A DNA stretch of 64,000 bases from Actinoplanes cyaneus (GTDB lineage Bacteria > Actinomycetota > Actinomycetes > Mycobacteriales > Micromonosporaceae): assembly GCF_016862095.1 (NCBI RefSeq), contig NZ_BOMH01000018.1, forward strand, positions 186,001 to 250,000, in the 5' to 3' direction. Every line of letters starts with the position of its first letter. Positions within the stretch are counted from its first letter, which is position 1. Position numbers and translations under genes: made by a program. The notes under the pieces were generated by a model, which was not told the DNA's origin, did not search any database, and worked only from the letters and a program-made list of their open reading frames with translations. This document shows positions 43,697 through 52,681 of the stretch, piece after piece.

Positions 43697-44608
43697 TCAG
43701 ACCCTTTCGGTACGGAGATCATGCGCCCCGTCCGCCCGGGTCGCCTCGTAGTAGATCCGGCGTCCGCCGTCCGGCAGATCGACCAGGCTCAGATACCGCA
43801 GCCCGTACGGCCGGTGCGGGCTGCCGACCGGTTCGTGCTCCTCGGCCACCAGCGGCGAGAACGTGCCGTCCGGCAGCCGGGTGCCGCGGGCCACGCCGGT
43901 CCGCTCCTCCCAGTTCTCCCCCGCCGTGGCGCGCCCGTCGTAGGCGACGGTGATCTCGTCCCCGTTCACCTGGACGGAGGACACCCGCACGCCGCGCGCG
44001 TCCCACCGGCCGGGCCGCGGGGCGAGCGCGGTCCGCCGCCTGGTCCAGTGCACACCGTCCGGGCTGGTTGCATACTCCGTGGTCATCCGGTCGGCGTCGT
44101 CCCACGACTCGAGCGGGTGCACCGACGCCCACAGGTGCCAGCCGTGCTCGTCGTGGTGCAGCACCGGGTCCTTCCAGCCGGCCGTCTCGTCCCCGGCGAG
44201 CACCGTCACCGGCTCGGCCGTGGCCAGTTCCTCCGGGGTGGCCGCCTCGAGCAGGTCGACCCGCCAGTGCTTGGTGCCGGGGGTGGCCGCGCTGACGTAG
44301 AGCCGCCACCGCCCCTCCGGCGTACGCACCAGGGCCGGCCGTTCCAGCGACTCCGCCCCGAACATGTCCTTGCCGATCTCGGCCACCACCGTGAAGCTCA
44401 CCCCGTCGGCGGAGCGGGCGATCACGTTGGCGATGCCGCGGCCGGCCCCGATCGGCAGCCGCACCCGGTAGGCGAGGTAGACGTGGCCGTCCGCCACGAT
44501 CGAGCTGGGCGCCCCGGACCACGCGCCCGGCTCGGTGCCCGGCGGCTCCACCACCACTGTGGCGTCTTCCCAGCTGGGCAGGGGCAGGGTGGCGGTTCCG
44601 ACGGTCAC
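43697..44608 (-). CDS. Five-bladed beta-propeller glycoside hydrolase-like protein
   Basis: 303 aa from a GTG at 44608 with AGGAGG six bases upstream. The sequence repeats a propeller-blade pattern: short strands alternating with [53 protein letters not shown] and [20 protein letters not shown]. The KDPVL phrase and overall layout resemble GH43/GH130-type enzymes, in which an Asp or Glu in that strand is catalytic. No signal peptide, so cytosolic. The start overlaps the sulfotransferase stop (GTGA), so the two proteins are made together. Substrate: unknown, perhaps a sulfated glycoside. Confidence 0.65.
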   Translation of the reverse strand: MTVGTATLPLPSWEDATVVVEPPGTEPGAWSGAPSSIVADGHVYLAYRVRLPIGAGRGIANVIARSADGVSFTVVAEIGKDMFGAESLERPALVRTPEGRWRLYVSAATPGTKHWRVDLLEAATPEELATAEPVTVLAGDETAGWKDPVLHHDEHGWHLWASVHPLESWDDADRMTTEYATSPDGVHWTRRRTALAPRPGRWDARGVRVSSVQVNGDEITVAYDGRATAGENWEERTGVARGTRLPDGTFSPLVAEEHEPVGSPHRPYGLRYLSLVDLPDGGRRIYYEATRADGAHDLRTERV

Positions 44609-45561
44609 TTGACCTCCTGTGGATCGATGTCGGCCCGGGCGTGCCGGTCGACGCTCAGCCAATCGTCGAACCGTTCGCCGGTGAGCTCGTGGAGCAGCGC
44701 GATGTCCGCGCTGAAGTGTGGCAGCAGCGCGGCCCGCTCGGCGGGCGTCGTGACCGGGCGTGTCCCCTTCTTGCGGTGCAGCAGGGTGAGCAGCGGCCCG
44801 CGGGCGGCCAGCCGCAGCGGCACCGGGAAGTGCTGACCGACGTTCCCGCCGGTCCGCAGCAGGCCGCGCAGCACGGCGTTGACCGCGTTGTCCTCGACGA
44901 CGTGCCGGTTGACGTTCTCCTTCGGAATGGCGGTGAGCACGCCCGTGCGCACCCCGAGGAACGAGCAGACCCGGTCGAGCGTCGCGGCCGGCGCGTCCTT
45001 GAGCTCCTTGTACCGCAGCAGCAGCACCTGCTCGCGCGAGAACCTCTCGTAGAGGTGCTCGAGCTGCCGCCCGTAGAGCCCCAGCCCCAGGTAGTGCCAG
45101 AACTGCGCCCAGCCGGCCGCGATCCGCTCCGGTTCGGCACGGCAGGCGGCGAGGAAGTCGGCCTCCGGCTCCAGGCCGGCGTTCCACAGATGCGTCCAGT
45201 TCGAGTGCGCGCGGTCGACCGGGTCACGCAGCAGCAGGATGATCCGCACGTCCGGCGTCAGCTTCCGGATCCGGTCGTGGGACTCGAGATCGTGCAGGTA
45301 GAACGGGGTCGCCTCGCCGAGCCGCGCACCGGCCGGCGCCTTCGCGAACAGCGCCTCGTAGTCGTCGCGGCGCCAGATGTGCTCCTGATACGTCTGCACG
45401 TCGCCCGGGCCGCCGTGGCTCGGTGGCGGCCCGTCGGAAAGGAAGAACTTCGGCTCCTTGACCGGCGACAGGTAGAGATCGGGATGCCCCACGAGCGCGG
45501 CGTGCAGGGCGGTGGTGCCGGCTTTGGGCACGCCGGCTATCAGAAAGTCGGGAAGTGCCAT
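44605..45561 (-). CDS. PAPS-dependent sulfotransferase
   Basis: 318 aa. The 5'-phosphosulfate loop is [13 protein letters not shown] near the N-terminus, and the 3'-phosphate motif is [11 protein letters not shown] around residues 110-120. Conserved STPYY-like [10 protein letters not shown] and the C-terminal [15 protein letters not shown] resemble the carbohydrate/heparan-type sulfotransferases of actinobacteria. Role: transfer of sulfate from PAPS to a hydroxyl of an unknown acceptor, in the cytosol. GGAGG precedes the ATG at 45561. It overlaps by 4 bp the beta-propeller gene below. A possible iron box is 22 bp upstream of the start. Confidence 0.9.
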   Translation of the reverse strand: MALPDFLIAGVPKAGTTALHAALVGHPDLYLSPVKEPKFFLSDGPPPSHGGPGDVQTYQEHIWRRDDYEALFAKAPAGARLGEATPFYLHDLESHDRIRKLTPDVRIILLLRDPVDRAHSNWTHLWNAGLEPEADFLAACRAEPERIAAGWAQFWHYLGLGLYGRQLEHLYERFSREQVLLLRYKELKDAPAATLDRVCSFLGVRTGVLTAIPKENVNRHVVEDNAVNAVLRGLLRTGGNVGQHFPVPLRLAARGPLLTLLHRKKGTRPVTTPAERAALLPHFSADIALLHELTGERFDDWLSVDRHARADIDPQEVK

Positions 45562-45582
45562 GATTCCTCCTCACCGTCAAAG

Positions 45583-45601
45583 TGAGGTAAGCCTACAGAA
45601 C
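45583..45601. promoter_or_regulatory. Candidate DtxR/IdeR iron box (half strong)
   Basis: The 19 bases read TGAGGTAAGCCTACAGAAC, against the consensus TWAGGTWAGSCTWACCTWA; the left 13 bases match at 12 positions, the right end poorly. It lies in the leader of the sulfotransferase gene, 22-40 bp before its ATG. Confidence 0.35.
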
Positions 45602-45632
45602 TACTAGGGTTTCGCATCCCCGTCGGCTCATG

Positions 45633-45791
45633 TCACGCCGCCGGACCCGCCAGCCACCGCCGCCACCAGCGCGACCGGCGATACCGCGAGCACCGCCCCG
45701 GCGCGCAGATCACACACTCGCTGCCGGCCCGGTAATGCTCGTGCGCCGCGGCCGGATGCCCGCACACGCAGGAGACGTCGTCAGTCCTCAT
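45633..45791 (-). CDS. Small Cys/His-rich conserved protein
   Basis: 52 aa from an ATG at 45791 (MRTDDVS). Two clusters, CVCGHPAAAHEHYRAGSEC and CAPGRC, contribute five cysteines and three histidines, so it should bind one or two zinc ions. The same short protein is widespread in actinobacteria, usually as a stand-alone gene, with no known function. The C-terminus is strongly basic (YRRSRWWRRWL), compatible with nucleic-acid contact. An upstream in-frame ATG at 45815 would add eight residues. Confidence 0.7.
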   Translation of the reverse strand: MRTDDVSCVCGHPAAAHEHYRAGSECVICAPGRCSRYRRSRWWRRWLAGPAA

Positions 45792-45891
45792 CACCCGTGA
45801 GAATACCCCCGCCATCTAGCCAATTCTCATTACACCGCGTAATCTCTGCATGCTCCTGGAACGCCTGCCAGCGCAAATGTCGTCACGATTC

Positions 45892-45911
45892 AGTGACTCA
45901 CTGTAGTGACT
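45892..45911 (+). promoter_or_regulatory. Direct repeat AGTGACT upstream of hypothetical gene
   Basis: AGTGACT at 45892-45898 and 45905-45911, 13 bp start to start, within the larger imperfect palindrome TTCAGTGA...GTGACTGAA. It lies 70-90 bp before the start at 45981. It is a candidate regulatory site. Confidence 0.4.
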
Positions 45912-45980
45912 GAACTTTTCTGCGATGGCGCGCGTACCGGGAAACGACACCGAATTCGCTTCACCCCGGGAGCGTGCACC

Positions 45981-46634
45981 ATGTTCCGGCTCATCCAGCT
46001 GCACACCGAAGCAGGTGTGCCACGCATCGGCGTCGACCCCGACGGATACGTCAGCGCCCGCGCCGCCCTGGCCCGTTACCGCACCCAGCCCGCCACGTAC
46101 TTCGCGGTCGGCCGCTTCGACCACGAGGGCACCCTCACCGAAGTGATCCTCGACCCCTCGTGCGGTCTCGACGGCGCCTGCCAGCGGCCCGCCTCGGTCA
46201 TCCACGCCAAGACCTTCCAGCGGCTCTGCGAGGGCTGCGCCACCGGCATGGACGTGCTCACCGTCCCGCAGCTCGCCCGTCGCCTCGGCATCGCCTGCCG
46301 CCTCGCCCCGCCGATCGCCCGCCACCGGCAGAACACGCTCGGTGGCCTGCGCTCCCCCGCCGGCAACCGGATCGCCCGCGAGTTCGCCGACCACATCCAC
46401 GACCCGGCCTGGCGCCGCGAGCTCTGCGGCGAGCTCGGCCAGACCCCCACCGCGCTCAACGGCCTGCTGATCGGCGCGGGGGCGCTCAGCCACCGCCAGG
46501 TCCTCGACCTGTACCCCGCGCTCTGCGCCCTCGGCGAGGAACTGCCCGACGGCGTCCGCGCCGACCTCTCCCGGGCGACGGCGCGCCCCCTCTCCCCGGC
46601 CGGCGTGGCAGGCCTGCGACTCGGTCTCGGCTGA
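45981..46634 (+). CDS. Uncharacterised protein with CxxxxxC / CxxC motif
   Basis: 217 aa from an ATG at 45981 preceded by GGGAG at eight bases. No known family. The first ~75 residues (MFRLIQLHTEAGVPRI, FAVGRFDHEGTLTEVIL) are beta-rich. Then comes CGLDGAC, and VIHAKTFQRLCEGCATGMD supplies a CxxC-like pair, so four cysteines could bind a metal. The C-terminal half is helical with MDVLTVPQLARRLGIACRL and LNGLLIGAGALSHRQVL, which look like two helix-turn-helix-type segments. It may be a regulator, but this is only a guess. The frame is open upstream to 45906, which falls inside the repeat element. Confidence 0.65.
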   Translation: MFRLIQLHTEAGVPRIGVDPDGYVSARAALARYRTQPATYFAVGRFDHEGTLTEVILDPSCGLDGACQRPASVIHAKTFQRLCEGCATGMDVLTVPQLARRLGIACRLAPPIARHRQNTLGGLRSPAGNRIAREFADHIHDPAWRRELCGELGQTPTALNGLLIGAGALSHRQVLDLYPALCALGEELPDGVRADLSRATARPLSPAGVAGLRLGLG

Positions 46635-46782
46635 TCCACCCCCGCCGCGGGGCGGCTCGGTCCCCGGTCAATTCCGTTTTCCCGTACGACGATGAGCCGC
46701 CCGTCCGCAGGCGACACGACCGAGCCCCCTGCGTGCCGCACGCGATCTCCGCGCGGGCCGGGCACGCGGCGCGGTCCCGGTT

Positions 46783-46839
46783 CCGGCTGGTTCTCATGGG
46801 CGTTATCCGGGACGGATAACGCCCATGAGAACCAGCCGG
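46783..46839. repeat. Dispersed perfect hairpin element, copy B
   Basis: 27-bp arms (46783-46809 and 46813-46839) with a 3-base GGA loop. It differs from copy A (30374) by two bases in each arm, and in both cases the opposite arm has the matching change, so pairing is kept. It occupies the gene-free stretch 46635-46940 between the hypothetical and P-loop kinase genes. Confidence 0.9.
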
Positions 46840-46940
46840 GAGGGTGCGTCGCGGCAGGGCCGGGACCGGGGCGGGGCTCGCGTACGGCTGCCACGGCGGG
46901 GAGCCGCCGTGTCTTGATCTGGTCGCGCTACCGTCGACCG

Positions 46941-47609
46941 ATGGTGAGCACGTTCGCGGAACTCGTGGACCGGGCCGGGGCGCTGGCCACGCCGGGGCGG
47001 CACGCGGTGCTGGGCATCGCCGGGCCGCCCGGCGCCGGCAAGACCACCCTCGCCCAGGCGCTGGTGGCGGCGCTGCCGCAGGCGTGGGTGGCGCACGTGC
47101 CGATGGACGGCTTCCACCTCGCCGACGTGGAGCTGGAGCGGCTCGGCCTGCGGGATCGCAAGGGCGCGCCGGAGACGTTCGACGCGTGGGGCTACGCCGC
47201 GCTGCTGCGGCGGTTCCTCGCGGGCGGGGACGAGATCGTTTATGCGCCGGCCTTCGAGCGCGACCTGGAGCAGCCGGTCGCGGGCGCCATCCCGGTGCCG
47301 TCAGCGGTCCGGCTGGTCGTCACCGAGGGAAACTATCTGCTGCTCGGCGAGGAGCGGTGGGCCGGTCTGCGGGACGTGTTCGCCGAGGTCTGGTACGCCG
47401 AGCTCGATCACGACGAGCGGCAGCGGCGGCTGATCGCGCGGCACGTCCGGTTCGGCAAGGAGCGGGACGCCGCGGTGGCCTGGGCGACGGGCACCGACGA
47501 GCGCAACGCCGCCCTGATCGCCACCACGCGCGGACGTGCGGATCTGATCGTGCCGTCGTCGCTGCTCGGTTCGCTCGGAGCTGATTCCGGACACGAGTTT
47601 TTGTCATGA
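46941..47609 (+). CDS. P-loop nucleoside/pantothenate-kinase-like protein
   Basis: 222 aa. Walker A GIAGPPGAGKTTLAQAL near residue 30, VPMDGFHLAD resembling the uridine-kinase/pantothenate-kinase substrate loop, then TEGNYLLLGEERWAGL and AELDHDERQRRLIARHVRFGKE. These features place it among the PRK-type kinases (family with FrcK and YFH7-like proteins) that phosphorylate a sugar or nucleoside. The substrate is unknown. It is monocistronic, and the ATG at 46941 is confirmed by the family's N-terminus. Confidence 0.88.
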   Translation: MVSTFAELVDRAGALATPGRHAVLGIAGPPGAGKTTLAQALVAALPQAWVAHVPMDGFHLADVELERLGLRDRKGAPETFDAWGYAALLRRFLAGGDEIVYAPAFERDLEQPVAGAIPVPSAVRLVVTEGNYLLLGEERWAGLRDVFAEVWYAELDHDERQRRLIARHVRFGKERDAAVAWATGTDERNAALIATTRGRADLIVPSSLLGSLGADSGHEFLS

Positions 47610-47630
47610 GCCGGTGGCATGCTTGCTGGC

Positions 47631-48818
47631 ATGTCAGTGGAAGAGGCGGTCGAGGCTTCGCCGGCGAAGCCGCGACGACGGCGGGCCGGCGCCCGGTTCG
47701 GGGTCATTCTGGTCACGGTGCTCGCGCTGCTGTTCGGCGTGCCGTGGGCCACGCTGGTGTGGTCGGGCAACGCCTGGCCGGCCCCGGTGTTCATCGTGGG
47801 CACGGCACTGTTCGTGGTGGCCGCGGCCGGTTTCCCGGTCCTGATGTTCCGCGGGCACGGGCGTCACGACGACCGCAGCTCGCGCATCGCCGACACCACG
47901 CTCGGCGTGATCTGGCAGCTCTTCGTCTGGTCCGTTCTCGGTCAGGCGCTCGGCCTGGTCCTCGCGCTGGCCGGGGTCGGCGGCCCGGTCCGCTCCCGGG
48001 TCGTCGCCGGGCTGGTCCTGCTCGTCTCGGTGGTCCTGCTGCTCTGGGGGCACCGCGAGGCCATGCGGGTCTCCCGGGTGCGCAACATCGACGTGACCAT
48101 CCCCCGGCTCGGCCGCGGGCTCGACGGGCTGCGGGTCGTGCTGATCACCGACACGCACTACGGGCCGATCGATCGTTCGCGCTGGTCGCGCGGCGTGGTC
48201 GAGGTGATCAACTCGCTGAACCCGGACGTCGTGGCACACACCGGTGACATCGCCGACGGCGAGGTGCCGCAGCGGATCTCCCAGGCGTCGCCGCTCGGTG
48301 ACGTGCGCGCGTCGATGGCCCGGGTCTACGTGACCGGCAACCACGAGTACATGAGCGGCGCCCAGGGCTGGGTGGAGTACATGTCGTCGCTGGGCTGGGA
48401 GGCGTTGCACAACCGGCACCTGGTCGTCTCCCGTGGCGGCGACTCGCTGATCGTGGCCGGCGTCGACGACCGGACGGCGGCGAGCTCCGGCGTCCCCGGC
48501 CACCACATGGACCACGAGGCGGCGCTCGCCGGCACCGACCCTGACCTGCCGGTCCTGCTCCTCGCGCACCAGCCGCAGCAGATCACCGGCGCGGTCGCGC
48601 ACGGGATCGACCTGCAGCTCTCCGGGCACACGCACGGCGGGCAGATGTGGCCGTTCCACTACCTGGTCCGCATCGACCAGCCGGTGCTGCAGGGCCTGAC
48701 CCGGCACTCCGGGCGGACCCAGCTCTACACCAGCCGGGGCACCGGCTTCTGGGGGCCGCCGTTCCGGATCTTCGCGCCGAGCGAGATCACGCTGCTGACC
48801 CTGTACGCGGAGAAGTAA
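47631..48818 (+). CDS. Membrane-anchored metallophosphoesterase
   Basis: 395 aa from an ATG at 47631. Four or five membrane helices in residues ~30-150, then a calcineurin-like phosphoesterase domain. Metal motifs: ITDTHYG (D-x-H), HTGDIADG (GD-x-x-D), VTGNHEYM (GNHE), LLLAHQP and SGHTHGGQ (GH-x-H). All metal ligands are present, so it should be active. It resembles YkuE/TMEM86-type membrane phosphodiesterases; likely acts on phospholipid or nucleotide phosphoesters near the membrane. It starts 22 bp after the P-loop kinase stop, so the two are probably co-transcribed. Confidence 0.9.
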   Translation: MSVEEAVEASPAKPRRRRAGARFGVILVTVLALLFGVPWATLVWSGNAWPAPVFIVGTALFVVAAAGFPVLMFRGHGRHDDRSSRIADTTLGVIWQLFVWSVLGQALGLVLALAGVGGPVRSRVVAGLVLLVSVVLLLWGHREAMRVSRVRNIDVTIPRLGRGLDGLRVVLITDTHYGPIDRSRWSRGVVEVINSLNPDVVAHTGDIADGEVPQRISQASPLGDVRASMARVYVTGNHEYMSGAQGWVEYMSSLGWEALHNRHLVVSRGGDSLIVAGVDDRTAASSGVPGHHMDHEAALAGTDPDLPVLLLAHQPQQITGAVAHGIDLQLSGHTHGGQMWPFHYLVRIDQPVLQGLTRHSGRTQLYTSRGTGFWGPPFRIFAPSEITLLTLYAEK

Positions 48819-48860
48819 CCGCACGTCCGGCCCGCGCCGCCCGGCACGGCGACGCGGGCC

Positions 48861-48947
48861 GGCGCCATCGCCGAAGCTGCGCCCCGGGCCGGCATCGTCC
48901 TTCGAGCCGCGCCCCGCGCCGACGTCGTCCTCCGAGCTGCGTCCTGG
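48861..48947. repeat. Three imperfect 30-bp direct repeats
   Basis: Units begin near 48861, 48888 and 48918, each a variant of GCCGGCATCGTCCTTCGAGC followed by TGCGCCCC. They sit in the 312-bp gene-free stretch 48819-49130. The rest of that stretch holds no gene; AACCGGTT near 49059 and an RBS (GAGGA) before 49131 are the only other recognisable items. Confidence 0.55.
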
Positions 48948-49130
48948 CCGCCGTCCTCTTCGCGGCTCTGTCCCGGGCCGCGTCGTCCCCGGCGAGCGGA
49001 GACGGTGATCACTTCGGAGGCCGGGCCGGCCCGGCTGGGCGAGTTGCCGGGATTAAACCGGTTGAGCGGGATCGCCGGGACCGCACAGGATGGGGTACCG
49101 CCTCCTTCCCCATCGTCCAGAGGACTTCGT

Positions 49131-52100
49131 ATGCGTCTGCTTCGCGACCTGTGGGTTACCTCCCGAAGTCGCACAGCGCTCGCCGCGTTCCTGATCGTGC
49201 TCGGCGCGGCCGGGTCGTCAGTGGCGCTGGCGCTGGCCGGGTCGGTGCTGGTCAACCGTTCCTACTCGCTGTTCGCCGTGCTGGCCGGCGCGCTCGGCGC
49301 GGCCGTGCTCAGCGACGTCTTCGTCGGCCTGGTCGCGGCCCGGCTGACCGCCGACTGGGCCGCCCGGGTCCGGCGTGGGCTCAACCGGGTCGCCTTCGGC
49401 CAGGACATCCCGACGCTGGAGAACACGCCCGTCGGCGAGCTGCTCGACCGGATCGACTCGGACGTCTACCAGGTCGCCTCCGAGCTGCGCGGCAGTGGCG
49501 TGCGCATCATGCAGTCGCTCGCGGTCGCCACGCTGTCGATCGTCACCGCGTTCTTCGTGTGGTGGCCGGCCGGCCTCGCGATGATCGGTGTCGTCGTCCT
49601 GCTCTTCCTCACCATGAACAAGCCGATCCAGCGCATCTCTCCCGTGCGCATCTCCGAGGAGGAGGCCTGGTCCGACCTGGCCGCCGTCATGGAGGAGGCC
49701 ATCCATGGGCAGGACGACGTGCGGACGAGCCTGGCCCAGCCGTACGTGCGGCGCCTCTTCGCCGACCGTGCCCGGGAGGTGCTCGCCCGCGGGCGCCGGG
49801 TCTGGCGCGCCTCGGCGAAGATCACCATGTGGGCCGGGGCGATCACCCGTACCCTCATCGCCTCGCTCGTCGTGGTCGGCGCGTGGGCGCTGATCACCGG
49901 GCACATCGACGGCGCCCGCCTGACCGCGGTCTGGCTGCTCGCGCTCGGCTTCGGCGGCACCTTGGAGCAGGTCACCCGGATGGTGCCCGAGCTGCAGAAC
50001 GCGCTCGGCGCATGGGGCCGCGTGCAGATGCTCGCCGCGACCCCGCAGGAGCCGGCCGACGGTGTGCCGCCGGTCGACGGTGACCTGGTCGTGCGGGACC
50101 TGACGTTCCGTTACGGCGAGGCGGACAGTGGACGGCCGCCGGCGTTGCGGGGCGTGAGCCTCACCTTCGCGCGCGGACGGTCGTACGCGCTGATCGGTCG
50201 CACCGGATCGGGCAAGTCGACCCTGGCCAAGGTGCTGACCCGGGCCGTCGACGTGCCGCGGGGAACGGTGTTCCTCGGTGGCGCCGACATCAACGACATC
50301 GGGGTCGAGGGGCTGCGCCGGTGGACCGCGATCGTGCCGCAGCGCACCGAGATCCTGGCCGGCACGCTCGCCGAGAACATCGCGCTCTTCGACGAGTCGC
50401 TGCAGCCGCGGGCCGGCGAGGCGATCGACGAGCTGGGCCTGTCGGCCTGGGTCGCCGGGCTGCCGGACGGCATCGACACCAGGCTCGGTGAGGGCGGCTA
50501 CAAGCTCTCCGCCGGGCAGGAGCAGCTGGTGGCGTTCGCGCGGATCCTGGTCCGCGACCCGCAGGTGGTGATCCTCGACGAGGCCACCGCCCGGATGGAC
50601 CCGGTCACCGAGTCGTGGGTGCAACGGGCCACCGACCGGCTGCTGCAGGGCCGGATCGGCGTGATCGTCGCGCACCGGTTGTCCTCGGTGCAGCGCTGCG
50701 ACGAGGTCGTGGTGCTCGCCGACGGCCAGGTGCTCGAGGCCGGTCCGCTGCGCGAGTCGCGGCGGTTCGCGGAGCTGATGGCCAGCAGCAACCTGGCCGT
50801 CCCGGCGGCCGCGCCGGCATCGAACGCCGGCGGCGTGCTGGTCGAGGAGGACCGCGACTGGGACACCGCCGTGCAGGTCGAGCTCGGGCCCGACGCGCTG
50901 GGCAACCCGCTGCCGGCGGTCGAGCCGCCGCCGCTGCCGGAGCCGCCGCCGACCCGGACCATGCGGGAGATCGCCCGCCTGGCGACCAACGACGCGCGGT
51001 ACGGCCTCGGCGCGGTCGCGCTGTTCTTCCTGATGGTCCTTTTCGGACTCGACGGCGCGGTGCTCCCGCTGCTCTGGGCGAACGTGGTCGACGGCGCCGG
51101 CAACCCGCTGCTGCCCGCGATCGGGATCGCCGCGGCGCTGCTGGCGCTGATCCCGACGCTCTACTACACCGGGGCCTGGTTCCCGGAGTGGTGGGTGCGG
51201 CAGATGCTGCGGATCAGCCTGCGCCTGGTCAACGGTCAGATCGGCCCGCGCCGGGTCAGCAAGCACACCCCGGCCGAGGTCGTCGCGCAGGGCGGTGACA
51301 CCGAGCGGGTCGTGATGCTCGCCGACAACCTGATCGACAACGGCGTCGCCCTGCTCACCGTCGTCGCCATGACAGCGACCTCGCAGTCGCTGGTGCCGGC
51401 CATGTTCTTCCTCGGCACGATGCTGGTGTCCGGCCTGGCCGCGACACTGTTCGGGCCGCGGCTGGAGCAGGCCGCCCGCCGGACCGTCGCGGCCCGCGCG
51501 GCGTTCGCGACGTCGCTGGTGTCGTCGCTGTCGGCGGCGCGCACGGTCAAGCTGGCCGGCGCGACCGAGCCGGTCCTGGGTCACCTGGCCCGGCTCGACG
51601 CCAAGCGCAGCGAGCTGCAGTGGCGGGAGATCGCGATCCAGGTGTGGGCGCGGTCCACGCCGTCGATCGCGAGCGGGCTGCTGCCGATCGGGGTGTGGGC
51701 GCTCTACCTGAACGGGGGGCTCAGTGCGGCGGCGACGCTGATCGCGGTGGCGACCCTCGGGTCGGCCCGCTGGTTCGCGTGGACCACGGCGTCGCTGGTC
51801 TCGCACTTCCCGTCGGCCCGGGTGTGGACGACGCGGACGGTCGCCATGTCGGGCGCCGGGGAGTACTCCTCGGACGTGCCCGGGGTGGACATCTCGGCCG
51901 GCACGGCGCCGGACCCGCCGGCCCCCGCGCGCAATCCGCTGCGGTCACTGGAGCTGCGCGGCTTCAGCGCCGTCCACGAGAACGGCGCCCAGGGGGTACG
52001 CGACGTGGACCTGACCGTCGGCCGCGGCGAGCTCGTGCTGGTGGTCGGCCCGGTCGGGTCCGGCAAGTCCTCGCTGCTGCGCGCCCTCGCCGGGATCGTG

Positions 52101-52622
52101 CACCACACCGGTGACCTGCGCTGGAACGGCGAGCCGGTGCGCGACCCGGAACTGTTCCTGCGGCCGAACCAGGTGGGGTACGTGGCGCAGCTGCCCCGGG
52201 TCCTCTCCGGAACCGTCGCCGACAACATCCAGCTCGGTCACGAGGTGGACGCGGCCGACGCGGTCTCGGTGGCCCAGCTGGAGCACGACCTGACCGCCGC
52301 GGGTGGTGGGCTGCAGCTGCTGATCGGGCACAAGGGCACCCGCCTCTCCGGTGGCCAGCTGCAACGGCTGGCCCTGGCCCGGGCGCTGGCGCCGCGGACC
52401 GAGCTGCTGATCGCTGACGACGTGTCGTCGGCGCTGGACGTGACCACCGAGCTGGAGTTGTGGCGGGCGCTGCGGTCACACGGGGTGACGGTGGTCGGCT
52501 CGACCTCCAAACGGGCGGCGCTGGCCCAGGCCGACCGGGTGGTCGTGCTGATCGGCGGCAAGGTGGAGGACCAGGGCACCTGGCCGGAGCTGGAGGACCG
52601 CTGGAGTCATCTGGCCGGCTGA
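49131..52622 (+). CDS. Fused two-half ABC exporter with one degenerate site
   Basis: 1163 aa: membrane domain 1 (~1-300), ATPase 1 (~320-560), membrane domain 2 (~620-920), ATPase 2 (~950-1163). ATPase 1 has GRTGSGKST, signature LSAGQ, Walker B VVILDEATARMD with catalytic Glu, and the H-loop IVAHR. ATPase 2 has GPVGSGKSS and signature LSGGQ, but Walker B ends LLIADDVSSALD, so the catalytic Glu is Asp, and the H-loop histidine is lost (VVGSTSK). It is therefore asymmetric: one composite site should hydrolyse well and the other poorly. Substrate unknown; exporter family. The ATG at 49131 has AGAGGA at seven bases. Confidence 0.9.
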   Translation: MRLLRDLWVTSRSRTALAAFLIVLGAAGSSVALALAGSVLVNRSYSLFAVLAGALGAAVLSDVFVGLVAARLTADWAARVRRGLNRVAFGQDIPTLENTPVGELLDRIDSDVYQVASELRGSGVRIMQSLAVATLSIVTAFFVWWPAGLAMIGVVVLLFLTMNKPIQRISPVRISEEEAWSDLAAVMEEAIHGQDDVRTSLAQPYVRRLFADRAREVLARGRRVWRASAKITMWAGAITRTLIASLVVVGAWALITGHIDGARLTAVWLLALGFGGTLEQVTRMVPELQNALGAWGRVQMLAATPQEPADGVPPVDGDLVVRDLTFRYGEADSGRPPALRGVSLTFARGRSYALIGRTGSGKSTLAKVLTRAVDVPRGTVFLGGADINDIGVEGLRRWTAIVPQRTEILAGTLAENIALFDESLQPRAGEAIDELGLSAWVAGLPDGIDTRLGEGGYKLSAGQEQLVAFARILVRDPQVVILDEATARMDPVTESWVQRATDRLLQGRIGVIVAHRLSSVQRCDEVVVLADGQVLEAGPLRESRRFAELMASSNLAVPAAAPASNAGGVLVEEDRDWDTAVQVELGPDALGNPLPAVEPPPLPEPPPTRTMREIARLATNDARYGLGAVALFFLMVLFGLDGAVLPLLWANVVDGAGNPLLPAIGIAAALLALIPTLYYTGAWFPEWWVRQMLRISLRLVNGQIGPRRVSKHTPAEVVAQGGDTERVVMLADNLIDNGVALLTVVAMTATSQSLVPAMFFLGTMLVSGLAATLFGPRLEQAARRTVAARAAFATSLVSSLSAARTVKLAGATEPVLGHLARLDAKRSELQWREIAIQVWARSTPSIASGLLPIGVWALYLNGGLSAAATLIAVATLGSARWFAWTTASLVSHFPSARVWTTRTVAMSGAGEYSSDVPGVDISAGTAPDPPAPARNPLRSLELRGFSAVHENGAQGVRDVDLTVGRGELVLVVGPVGSGKSSLLRALAGIVHHTGDLRWNGEPVRDPELFLRPNQVGYVAQLPRVLSGTVADNIQLGHEVDAADAVSVAQLEHDLTAAGGGLQLLIGHKGTRLSGGQLQRLALARALAPRTELLIADDVSSALDVTTELELWRALRSHGVTVVGSTSKRAALAQADRVVVLIGGKVEDQGTWPELEDRWSHLAG

Positions 52623-52631
52623 GGTCCTTCC

Positions 52632-52663
52632 GGTGGCGCGCCCCTTCCCCGGGGCGCGTCACC
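52632..52663 (+). terminator. Terminator of the ABC exporter gene
   Basis: A 13-bp stem (GGTGGCGCGCCCC / GGGGCGCGTCACC, one G-U pair) with a six-base loop, followed by CTTCTT. It begins ten bases after the stop. Confidence 0.65.
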
Positions 52664-52681
52664 CTTCTTGGGGGCTGCCCG

